Source of the DNA: Bog-375 sp049698695
Lineage (GTDB): Bacteria; Acidobacteriota; Terriglobia; Bryobacterales; Bryobacteraceae
DNA: 64,000 nucleotides
Assembly: GCA_049698695.1 (NCBI GenBank)
Contig: JBAVYH010000206.1
Span: 24,161 to 88,160 of the forward strand
Direction of reading: 5' to 3'
The position numbers were made by a program, and so were the translations under genes. Every line of letters starts with the position of its first letter. Positions within the stretch are counted from its first letter, which is position 1. Under the pieces are notes generated by a model. The model made no database searches and was not told the DNA's origin. It worked only from the letters and a program-made list of their open reading frames with translations. This document shows, piece by piece, positions 34,251-41,587 of the stretch.

Positions 34251-35645
34251 ATGGGCATGCGAGCGGCCGGGATGCTGGCCGCGCTGGGTTGGGTCTCGGG
34301 TTGGTGCGCACCGGCGCCGCAGGCTTGGGTTCCGATGCGCTGGCCGTGGCTGGACGCGCGGTCGCTGGAACTGCTGGCCGGTACGCCCATCAATTGTCTC
34401 CTGCTGGAATCCTATCCCCCGGAACTGGTTACGGCGGCCGAAAAGCGCGGCTTGGTGACGCTGGCGCGGATAGCGCCGGGCGGCGACACGGCAGTGGTGG
34501 CGCGCGCCGCGCTCGCCCGCGGCGTAAGCGGCATCGTGTTGGAAGGTTCGTTTGCCGAAGGAACCGTAGCCGCCGTACGGGCGGAGGCAGGCGCGCGGCC
34601 GGTTATCGAAATCACGGCGCGCAACCGCATGGCGCTCGGCTCGGCGGCGCCTGTGCTGGGCACCTGGCAGGGCGTTTGGCCGGGCATTCCCGCGGACGAA
34701 CACGGCGGCAGCAGGATGGCGGGTCCGACCGGGTCGGTTTGGATCGATACCAACACCGGCTTCATTCGCGCGGTGCGTGCGTGGGGCGATGCCGCGGTGT
34801 GGCTCGCTAACACGCCGCCGGCGGGCGAAGTGGTCACCACGGAACGCTACCTGCAGGCGATCGCGGACGCGGCCATTTCCGGCGGGCGCTGGGTGGTGGC
34901 GCTGGACCGCGGCTTCGCCGGACGGCTGGCTGCCGGAGAGAAAAGCGCGCGGCAAAACTGGCAGCGCATGGGCGCCCTGCTCGACTATTTCGAGCGCCAC
35001 CCGGAATGGCGCGCCATGCACGAAGCGGGCAAGCTGGCGCTGGTGCAGGACCCGGCCAAGGGCGGCCTGCTCTCGGGCGGCATCCTTGACATGATCGCGG
35101 TGAAGCACACGCCGGTGACGCCAGTGCCGCCGCAGCGGCTGACGCCGAAAGCGCTCGCCGACACGACCGTAGCCGTGGACGTGGATGCCGGCGCGCTGAC
35201 GGCTCCCGAAGAAACGGTGTTGCGCGACTTCGCGCACTCCGGCGGCACGGTGTTAACCAGCCCTAGCGGGTGGAAAGACGAACGGCCGCCGGGCGACAGC
35301 ATCACCCTCAGCAAGGGCGAGTTGGAGCGGTTCAACGATATCTGGCGCGACGTGAATTCGCTGGTGGGCCGGCAGAACCTGGGCGTCCGCCTGTTCAACG
35401 TGTCCACTATGCTGTCGAACGTGCTCGCTTCGGCCGACGGCAAGACCGAAATTGTTCACCTGGTCAATTACTCCGATTACCCGGTCGAAAACATCACCGT
35501 GCAATTCCTCGGCGGCTACCGCCGCGCTACGCTGCTGACTCCCGATGGCGCGGAGAAGACACTGGAGGTCTACGCGACCGAAGAGGGCTCCGGAGTGGAC
35601 ATCGACAAAGCAGCAGTGTGCGCCACTCTCAAACTGGAGTTGTGA
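34251..35645 (+). CDS. Unknown exported protein, possibly glycoside hydrolase-like
   Basis: 464 residues with a hydrophobic N-terminus. The body alternates strands and helices (INCLLLESYPPELVTAAEKRGLVTLARI, then GVSGIVLEGSFAEGTVAAV) in a way that suggests a TIM barrel, followed by a GATase-like segment (DEVVL.. type: EETVLRDFAHSGGTVLTSPSG) and a beta tail. I do not recognise the family. TAAATT lies 6 nt before the ATG (leaderless layout). Followed by the DUF362 gene after 3 nt, so they are probably co-transcribed. Confidence 0.7.
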   Translation: MGMRAAGMLAALGWVSGWCAPAPQAWVPMRWPWLDARSLELLAGTPINCLLLESYPPELVTAAEKRGLVTLARIAPGGDTAVVARAALARGVSGIVLEGSFAEGTVAAVRAEAGARPVIEITARNRMALGSAAPVLGTWQGVWPGIPADEHGGSRMAGPTGSVWIDTNTGFIRAVRAWGDAAVWLANTPPAGEVVTTERYLQAIADAAISGGRWVVALDRGFAGRLAAGEKSARQNWQRMGALLDYFERHPEWRAMHEAGKLALVQDPAKGGLLSGGILDMIAVKHTPVTPVPPQRLTPKALADTTVAVDVDAGALTAPEETVLRDFAHSGGTVLTSPSGWKDERPPGDSITLSKGELERFNDIWRDVNSLVGRQNLGVRLFNVSTMLSNVLASADGKTEIVHLVNYSDYPVENITVQFLGGYRRATLLTPDGAEKTLEVYATEEGSGVDIDKAAVCATLKLEL

Positions 35646-35648
35646 CTC

Positions 35649-36788
35649 ATGATTACCCGCAGAGAATGGATCGCCATGATGTGCGCGTCGCCGGGCGTGG
35701 CGCCGCTGCTACGGAACGCGGCTGCCGCCACTGCGCCGGCATCGCCGGTGGCGATCGCCCGCTGCGCTTCTTACGGCGAGGACGTGACCGCCAGGATGGC
35801 CGCCATGTTCGATCAGTTGGGCGGCCTGGAGCGGCTGGTGCGCGCGAAGACGGTGACCATCAAGGTCAACATGACGGGCAGCCCTGCGATGCACGTCCGC
35901 GGCAAAGCTCCCGCACTGACGCATTACACGCATCCGAAGGTGCTGGGCGCCACCGCGTACCTGATGGGCCGGGCGGGAGCGCGGCGCATCCGGTTCGTCG
36001 AAAGCGCCTGGTCTTCGGCCGGGCCGCTGGAAGAGGCGATGCTCGATGCGGGGTGGAACGTGCGCCAACTGCAGGCCGCGGCGCCGGTGGTGGAATTCGA
36101 AAACACCAACGCGCTGGGCAAGCACAAGCGGTACGCGCGCTTCCCGGTGCCGGGCAAGGCGTACATGTACCCGGCTTACGACTTGAACCAGGCGTTTGAA
36201 GAGACCGACGTGATGGTGAGCGTGGCGAAGCTGAAGAACCACGCGACGTGCGGGGTCACGCTCTCGCTCAAGAACTGTTTCGGCAACCTGCCGGCCTCCA
36301 TCTACGGCGATGACGCCGGCAAAGACGAGCCCAATGAAAACCCCGCCAGCGGGCGCGACCTGGTGGGCCACGAAGGCACTCGGCAGCCGGCTAAATCGGC
36401 GCCGCAGGAGCTCCATTTCGGCGCCAATCACGACCCTGGTTACCGCGTGCCGCGCATCGTGGCGGACCTGGCGATGGCGCGTCCGATCGACCTGGCGGTG
36501 ATCGACGGCGTGGAGAGTGTGGCCGGCGGCGAGGGGCCGTGGATCGGCAATCTCAGACTCGTCCAACCGGGAGTCTTAATCGCCGGGCTCAACCCGGTTT
36601 CGACCGACGCCGTCGCCACCGCGTTGATGGGCTATCACCCACGCTCCACGCGGGGCACCGCGCCTTTCCGCGCATGCGACAACATGCTGCTGCTGGCCGA
36701 GGCGCACGGTGCAGGCTCCGCCGATTTGAGCCGGGTGGACGTGCGCGGCCTCACGATCGAGCAAGCGCTGTACAGGTACCAAGGCTAG
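35649..36788 (+). CDS. DUF362 family protein with Tat-like signal
   Basis: 379 residues. The N-terminus has a twin-arginine pattern (TRREWIAMM) and a hydrophobic stretch. DUF362 features: VTIKVNMTG, DVMVSVAKLKNHATCGVTLSLKNCFGNLP and the late DGVESVAGGEGPWIG..... PGVLIAGLNPVSTDAVA. Some members bind iron-sulfur clusters in other domains, but no ferredoxin motif is seen here. Function unknown; the Tat signal suggests a folded, perhaps cofactor-containing, exported protein. Confidence 0.85.
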   Translation: MITRREWIAMMCASPGVAPLLRNAAAATAPASPVAIARCASYGEDVTARMAAMFDQLGGLERLVRAKTVTIKVNMTGSPAMHVRGKAPALTHYTHPKVLGATAYLMGRAGARRIRFVESAWSSAGPLEEAMLDAGWNVRQLQAAAPVVEFENTNALGKHKRYARFPVPGKAYMYPAYDLNQAFEETDVMVSVAKLKNHATCGVTLSLKNCFGNLPASIYGDDAGKDEPNENPASGRDLVGHEGTRQPAKSAPQELHFGANHDPGYRVPRIVADLAMARPIDLAVIDGVESVAGGEGPWIGNLRLVQPGVLIAGLNPVSTDAVATALMGYHPRSTRGTAPFRACDNMLLLAEAHGAGSADLSRVDVRGLTIEQALYRYQG

Positions 36789-36867
36789 GTTGCAATTCGG
36801 CTAGACGCGACGCTCACGCCGTAACACCAGCGGGACCGATCGGGCAATAATGGATCGGAGGCCCAGG

Positions 36868-37368
36868 ATGGCAAAGGCGAAGAGCATTCATCTATTGAAC
36901 AAATCGGTTGCCGACGAGTTGCAGGCGGTGCACCAATACATGTACTTTCACTTTCATTTGGACGATCAAGGCTTCAAGCCTCTCTCCCAGCTATTCAAGC
37001 GGGTCGCGATCCAGGAGATGGGTCACGTAGAACTGCTGGCGGAGCGCATTCTGTTCTTGAAGGGCGATGTGGAGATGGTGCCCGCCGGCCTGGTGGAGAA
37101 GATACTGGAACCGGAAGCGATCCTGCTCAAGGCGATGGCGATGGAGCAAGATAGCGCCCGAGCATACAACCAGGCAGCGATCGAATGTGCGGCCGAGGCC
37201 GATGCCGCGTCCAAGCAGATTTTCGAGCGGCTCGTCGGCGACGAAGAGGGTCACTTCGACCTGTTCGACAAGCAGCATGACAATGTGAAGCGGTTCGGAC
37301 TGAGCTACCTGGCGCTGCAGTCGTTCGGCGGCGCGACTGTCGAAAGTGCGCCCGTTGCGGGCGAATAG
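36868..37368 (+). CDS. Bacterioferritin-like ferroxidase
   Basis: 166 residues, four-helix ferritin fold. Di-iron ligands are visible: E in ADELQAVHQY, E and H in QEMGHVELL, and E/H in GDEEGHFDLFD. The Met after the second Glu (EM) matches the haem-binding Met of bacterioferritin, and ERILFLKGDVEM is typical. It stores iron and detoxifies iron/peroxide. The ATG at 36868 is chosen because GGAGG lies 6 nt upstream. Confidence 0.88.
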   Translation: MAKAKSIHLLNKSVADELQAVHQYMYFHFHLDDQGFKPLSQLFKRVAIQEMGHVELLAERILFLKGDVEMVPAGLVEKILEPEAILLKAMAMEQDSARAYNQAAIECAAEADAASKQIFERLVGDEEGHFDLFDKQHDNVKRFGLSYLALQSFGGATVESAPVAGE

Positions 37369-37522
37369 GTTTGGTCGCGAGCGGGCGCGTTGCCGGTGCG
37401 CGCCCGGACTCCAGGATCCGCCACGCACCACAGGATGACGGTACGGTCTCGAGCGGTCCGCGCGTGTTTGCAGCGGATCCGATTGGCACACTCGCGAATC
37501 AAGAACTATAACTGGCGTTGGC

Positions 37523-38803
37523 TCACAGCCGGAAAGCGGACCGGCCCGCGAATCGCGAGTGCCCTTTCAATCGCTCCTCAATCCGGAGGAACTGATTGAA
37601 TTTGGCTACGCGCTCGCTGCGGCAGCCAGAACCGGTCTTGATATGACCGGCGCCGGTGGCGACCGTCAGATCCGCAATGAAGGTATCCTCGGTTTCGCCC
37701 GATCGGTGGGAGACAAAGCAGCGATAGGCATTGCGCGCCGCCAGTTCCATGGTATCCAGCGTTTCCGTCACCGAGCCGATCTGATTCAACTTAATGAGGA
37801 TTGAATTGGCGATTCCTTTGTCAATTCCCTGCTGCAGGATCTTCGGGTTCGTGCAGAAGACATCGTCTCCCACTAGCTCGATTTTGGCCCCGAGGGCAAC
37901 CGTCAATTTGCGCCAGCCATCCCAGTCGTTCTCCCCCATTCCGTCCTCAAGGAGTACGATCGGATATTGCTTCACCCATGACTCCCAGATTTTGATGAGT
38001 TCATCGGAGGTAATGGCCTTCTTAGTGGACTTGAAGAGAACATACTTCCCGTCATCCCACATTTCACTGGCGGCCGGGTCGAGGCAAATCGAGATATCGG
38101 TGGACGGCTTGTAACCGGCCTTGGTAATCGCTTCCAGAATCAGTTCGACGGCTTCATCGTTGGATTTCAAATCGGGAGCGAAGCCCCCCTCATCGCCCAC
38201 GGCGGTCGAGTAGCCTTTGCCATGCAGCACCTTCTTGAGCGTGTGGAAAGTCTCCATGCCCATGCGGATAGCCTCGGCAAACGAAGGCGCGTTGTGTGGC
38301 GCAATCATGAATTCCTGGAAATCGACTGTGTTGTCTGCATGCTTGCCGCCGTTGAGCACATTCATGCACGGCACGGGCAGCGTGCACGCGTTGGCGCCGC
38401 CCAGGTATCGGTACAAGGGCAGCGAATGAGCGCTCGCCGCTGCGCGCGCGGTTGCCATGGATACGGCGAGAATCGCGTTGGCTCCCAGTTTCCCCTTGTT
38501 CGGCGTTCCGTCGGCCTCAATCATCGCCTGGTCGATGGCCCGCTGGTTGGTGGCATCCTGGCCCACGACGGCAGCGGCCAGTTCCTTTTTAATGTGGCCC
38601 GCGGCTTTGGTAACGCCCTTTCCGCCGTACCGTTGCTTATCGCCGTCGCGCAATTCGACGGCTTCCTTTTCTCCGGTCGATGCTCCCGAAGGAACGGCCG
38701 CGACGCCAACCGCACCACCATCGAGACAAACCTCGGCCTCCACTGTAGGGTTGCCGCGAGAGTCGAGAATCTCGCGACCTATAACACTTACGATTTTGGT
38801 CAT
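37523..38803 (-). CDS. eno: Enolase
   Basis: 426 residues, full length. Opening SVIGREILDSRGNPTVEAEV, the loop SGASTGEKEAVELRD, GDEGGFAP, the magnesium/substrate region (LLEDGMGENDWDGW; LVGDDVFCTNP) and SHRSGETEDTFIADL. Converts 2-phosphoglycerate to phosphoenolpyruvate and needs Mg; fluoride is a classic inhibitor. AAGGAG is 7 nt before the ATG. The leader carries a fluoride riboswitch and terminator, so enzyme levels should rise with fluoride. Confidence 0.97.
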   Translation of the reverse strand: MTKIVSVIGREILDSRGNPTVEAEVCLDGGAVGVAAVPSGASTGEKEAVELRDGDKQRYGGKGVTKAAGHIKKELAAAVVGQDATNQRAIDQAMIEADGTPNKGKLGANAILAVSMATARAAASAHSLPLYRYLGGANACTLPVPCMNVLNGGKHADNTVDFQEFMIAPHNAPSFAEAIRMGMETFHTLKKVLHGKGYSTAVGDEGGFAPDLKSNDEAVELILEAITKAGYKPSTDISICLDPAASEMWDDGKYVLFKSTKKAITSDELIKIWESWVKQYPIVLLEDGMGENDWDGWRKLTVALGAKIELVGDDVFCTNPKILQQGIDKGIANSILIKLNQIGSVTETLDTMELAARNAYRCFVSHRSGETEDTFIADLTVATGAGHIKTGSGCRSERVAKFNQFLRIEERLKGHSRFAGRSAFRL

Positions 38804-38852
38804 CTATGACTCCTTGTGTCTTGCGAATGAGAAGCAAACTCTATCGAAAATG

Positions 38853-38880
38853 AAAAAGCTCCTACCGGCCGGCAGGAGCT
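38853..38880 (-). terminator. Riboswitch-controlled terminator in the eno leader
   Basis: On the minus strand AGCTCCT (38874-38880) pairs with AGGAGCT (38857-38863), with a CCGGCCGG-containing loop, followed by a run of T's. The first arm overlaps the aptamer's pseudoknot strand GCTCC (38875-38879), so ligand-bound aptamer and terminator exclude each other. Confidence 0.85.
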
Positions 38881-38927
38881 ATCAGAACCGGTTGCCCGGA
38901 ACGGTTAAAGGTGACGCTCCATCACCC
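38872..38927 (-). promoter_or_regulatory. Fluoride riboswitch (crcB motif) of eno
   Basis: Minus strand. P1 GGTGA (38922-38926) pairs with TCACC (38910-38914). Loop GGAGC (38916-38920) pairs with 3' GCTCC (38875-38879), the diagnostic pseudoknot. The AACCG joining segment, a CCGG-GCAA-CCGG hairpin (P3) and CTGATAGCTCCT complete the motif. Enolase is a known member of fluoride regulons, because fluoride inhibits it. Mechanism: transcriptional, through the terminator downstream. Confidence 0.9.
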
Positions 38928-38945
38928 GTGCGTCTTCGAAGCTCG

Positions 38946-38974
38946 ACTATAACGCATGGCACCCGCTCGGGCAA
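38946..38974 (-). promoter_or_regulatory. Promoter of eno
   Basis: TTGCCC (38969-38974) and TATAGT (38946-38951) on the minus strand, spacer 17. Transcription should start near 38939, about 12 nt before the riboswitch. Confidence 0.75.
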
Positions 38975-39011
38975 CACGGTTGATCGTGATTTTCTGCACG
39001 AACGCGCGGGT

Positions 39012-39728
39012 TCATTGTGACGAATCCGCCGGCGCGGAGCGAACACGCCCGTTCCTCAGCACGAACGCCAAATCGTCGAAGGCGGCAGGCGACAGAGCCA
39101 GGCGGCGCAGTTTCTCGACCGTCTGCTCCACGTCGTAGGCGCACGATCCGAGCGTGATCTTGCCATCCTGCCAGATCGCGAAGCAGGCCTCGGCCCGGCC
39201 GTGTTTCGGCTGCCCGGCACTTCCGGGATTGACAACCATGCGGGTTTCCAGAAGGCGGCGGAAGGGGATGTGGGTGTGGCCGACTAGCTCTATGCCGATG
39301 CCCGATCCAACCTCATCGGCCAGCCACAGAGTCGATTCTTCCTGGCGATATTCGAACAGCGGATCGGACGGCACCGCGTGGCACAGGAAAAACCGGGTTC
39401 CCTCTACGGACGGCGTGGCTTCCAACGGAAGCTTGCGCAGGTAATTCCGGTCGTCTTCGTTGAGCACGGAAAGCGTATAGCGCCGGGTTTCTTCCGCCAT
39501 GGCGCGAAAGCGGGCGGAACATCGCGGGTCTTCGTCGAAGCCCACCGCGTGATCGTGATTCCCGCGCACAACTACAGCGGCACTCTCGCGCACGAACTCG
39601 ATGACCTCGGCCGGATTTGGCCCATAATTCACCAGGTCTCCCAGCACCCAAAGCTGATCGAAGTTGGTCGGCAGGGCGCGGACGGCCTCGAGGTTTGCGT
39701 GAAGATCGGAGATGATCAGCACTCGCAC
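39012..39728 (-). CDS. Metallophosphoesterase, YfcE/MJ0936-like
   Basis: 238 residues. Two-metal calcineurin-like motifs in order: DLHANLEAV, GDLVNYGPNP, RGNHDH, a late CHAVPSD and GHTHIPF...VVNPGSAGQPKHG. Such enzymes cut phosphodiesters or phosphomonoesters. GTG start. It lies between the eno and AAA ATPase riboswitch promoters but has no aptamer itself. Its active-site metals could make it a fluoride target; that is speculation. Confidence 0.85.
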   Translation of the reverse strand: MRVLIISDLHANLEAVRALPTNFDQLWVLGDLVNYGPNPAEVIEFVRESAAVVVRGNHDHAVGFDEDPRCSARFRAMAEETRRYTLSVLNEDDRNYLRKLPLEATPSVEGTRFFLCHAVPSDPLFEYRQEESTLWLADEVGSGIGIELVGHTHIPFRRLLETRMVVNPGSAGQPKHGRAEACFAIWQDGKITLGSCAYDVEQTVEKLRRLALSPAAFDDLAFVLRNGRVRSAPADSSQ

Positions 39729-39770
39729 GGACGGCGCTCCGGACTGCTGCCGGAGGTGACTTGAATATTA

Positions 39771-39799
39771 TTGCAGCCTTCCGTCGTTTGCTGTATTCT
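39771..39799 (+). promoter_or_regulatory. Promoter of the fluoride-controlled AAA ATPase gene
   Basis: TTGCAG (39771-39776) and TATTCT (39794-39799), spacer 17. The expected start near 39806 coincides with the first base of the aptamer. Confidence 0.75.
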
Positions 39800-39802
39800 C
39801 CG

Positions 39803-39876
39803 ATCAGGCGGTGGAGTTCGCCAAACCGCCGCTCTCCAGCGGCCAATGACTCCTATAGCTGAGATTGCTGTAGGGG
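39803..39876 (+). promoter_or_regulatory. Fluoride riboswitch (crcB motif) before the AAA ATPase gene
   Basis: P1 GGCG (39807-39810) with CGCC (39819-39822). Loop GGAGT (39813-39817) pairs with ACTCC (39849-39853) as the pseudoknot. P3 GCCGCT (39828-39833) with AGCGGC (39838-39843), after the AAACCG joiner. The 3' part, CTCCTATAGC (39850-39859), can instead pair with GCTGTAGGGG (39867-39876) over 10 bp; this competes with the pseudoknot and is the likely expression platform. There is no clear T run after it. Confidence 0.85.
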
Positions 39877-39915
39877 CTTCCGACCGAATCCCTGCACGGC
39901 AGAAAGTGAGTATCG

Positions 39916-40668
39916 GTGGAACCGCGGCTTCCTTTCGTGGGGATGGCGAGGGAAATCGAGCGCCTGCGTCTGGCGCTTGGTGCCGCCGATCCGCTCCTGC
40001 TGCTCGGCCCGCAGGGCAGCGGCAAGACCCGGCTCATTCAGGAAGCGCTCCGTTCGCACAGGAAGGTGCTGTACATCGCCTGGCAGCCAAATCTGCACGC
40101 TCTGCTGGCGGCCATGGCGCGCGGACTCATCGCAGCGCGCCACTCGTGCTTTCTCCGCCGCGCCGGCCTGCCCTGCGGGCCTGGCGCCGATGCGGAGGCC
40201 TGGCTGGCGGTTCAAACCAGCATTCACCTCAAAGGGCTCTTGTGGACTGCGGTGGAAGGTTCGCCGGTGACGATGATGCTGGATGGGGTTGCGGGCGCCA
40301 GCTTCCCTGCTTACCGTTTCTTGCAGCGAATCTCTCATACGCCCGGCATGGCTTTGTTTGCCGCCTCGCGGGACGCCTTCAGCCTGGGAGCACTGGCCAG
40401 GCTGTTCTGGAATCCGGCGAAGGTGCTGAGTCTCCCGCCGCTCCCGGAACGGGACGCCGAACGACTTTTCGAGGCCGCCGCCGACCATTTCAAACTGCGC
40501 CATCTGGACCTCGATGAATTCCGTGAAAAGGTGCTGCAGAGCGCCGGCGGGAACCCGGGGCAGATTATTGAGATGTGCCGGCTGGCCGCCCGGCCGCAAT
40601 ACCATGTGGGCCGTTACATTAAGTTCTCTCCGCTCCGCATCGATACGGTCATGAAGTTCGCACCGTAG
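39916..40668 (+). CDS. ORC1/Cdc6-like AAA ATPase under fluoride riboswitch control
   Basis: 250 residues from GTG. It starts FVGMAREIERLRLAL, the typical entry of ORC/Cdc6-type AAA domains, with Walker A GPQGSGKT at residues 31-38, a Walker B-like VTMMLDGVAGA, a sensor-1 region (ALFAASRD) and a lid LPPLPERDAERLFEAAADHF. The winged-helix DNA-binding domain of true initiators is not present. It may be a chaperone-like or STAND-type ATPase. The riboswitch in its leader ties it to fluoride response. I know of no described role for such a protein there. Confidence 0.72.
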   Translation: MEPRLPFVGMAREIERLRLALGAADPLLLLGPQGSGKTRLIQEALRSHRKVLYIAWQPNLHALLAAMARGLIAARHSCFLRRAGLPCGPGADAEAWLAVQTSIHLKGLLWTAVEGSPVTMMLDGVAGASFPAYRFLQRISHTPGMALFAASRDAFSLGALARLFWNPAKVLSLPPLPERDAERLFEAAADHFKLRHLDLDEFREKVLQSAGGNPGQIIEMCRLAARPQYHVGRYIKFSPLRIDTVMKFAP

Positions 40669-40681
40669 GGGAGGGATGCCG

Positions 40682-41569
40682 CTATCGGCCCACTTCCGTC
40701 CGCGCAGCTTCATTGCTCCTCTTCTGAATCTCCAGCGCCGCTGCAAAATCTTCCGCGAGTCGCCGGCAATCCCAGCGGCCTTCGGACGCCATCGGAACCT
40801 GCCACGAGGAACCGGTATTCAGGCCCACGTGGAGAATGTCTTTTCTACGAGCTGTTGTCAGACCGATGCTCAGCAGGGCGTCACAGGGAGCATACGAAGC
40901 GATGGTCCCGTATCGCGAGTAGGATTTCCGCTCCCGGTCTGTAATCCAGAGCAGGCGCCTGGCGGTCAGCGCCAGCAAATCGCCCGCGATCCATTGGCGG
41001 CGTGGAAGCAACCAGCTTCTGGACCTCACCTCTCTTGGTGGTTGGAAGATCCGCATCAGAACGACTTCTCCAGGGTCCAGTTCCTGCTCTAACGCGTTGG
41101 CGAATTTGTTGTCGAGGTCGCCGCCGAAACGCACCTCGGGAGTTCCTCCCGGCTGGGCGCCGTGCAGCAGCTTGTCCCGGAAGCGGCGCATGAACCGAAA
41201 GACCGGCAGGAAACCGCGAGTATTGTAGCGGATGGTGAAATCGAAATCCGGGCCGGTGAAACGGAGCCACCCCTTCAGCAGCATATGCCCCGATTCGACC
41301 GAGGCAATCTGCTCCATGGCAAATTGGCGAGGTGGTTCCCCTGCGCTCGGGTGAGAAAAGATGTGCAGCCCACCGTCATTCAGCAGCACGATGCGAGGCG
41401 GATATGACGACCGCCCAAACCAATCGGGATCGTCGCGCGGTAAGAAGAGACCCGTATCGAAGGCGGTCAGAGAAGGGGGCAATTCGAAATCAGGCGGGCA
41501 ATCGGCTTTCGAGCGCAGCTCGAACGCCACGATGTAACGCCTGGAATCAGTTGCCGGCCGCTCTCCCAT
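40682..41569 (-). CDS. Unknown PH-like protein, downstream of dynamin-like GTPase 1
   Basis: 295 residues, soluble. Two beta-rich segments resemble bacterial PH-like (GRAM/YokE type) modules: RIVLLNDGGLHIFSHPSAGEPPRQFAMEQIASVES...LKGWLRFTGPDFDFTIRYNT (about 60-125) and LTARRLLWITDRERKSYSRYGTIASYAPCDALLSI (about 210-245). PH-like modules bind membranes or proteins. It starts 18 nt after the dynamin-like gene, so one transcript and probably one riboswitch serve both. In eukaryotic dynamins the PH domain is fused; a separate partner would be a neat parallel, but this is inference. Confidence 0.65.
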   Translation of the reverse strand: MGERPATDSRRYIVAFELRSKADCPPDFELPPSLTAFDTGLFLPRDDPDWFGRSSYPPRIVLLNDGGLHIFSHPSAGEPPRQFAMEQIASVESGHMLLKGWLRFTGPDFDFTIRYNTRGFLPVFRFMRRFRDKLLHGAQPGGTPEVRFGGDLDNKFANALEQELDPGEVVLMRIFQPPREVRSRSWLLPRRQWIAGDLLALTARRLLWITDRERKSYSRYGTIASYAPCDALLSIGLTTARRKDILHVGLNTGSSWQVPMASEGRWDCRRLAEDFAAALEIQKRSNEAARTEVGR

Positions 41570-41587
41570 AACTTTCCGAATGCCAGC

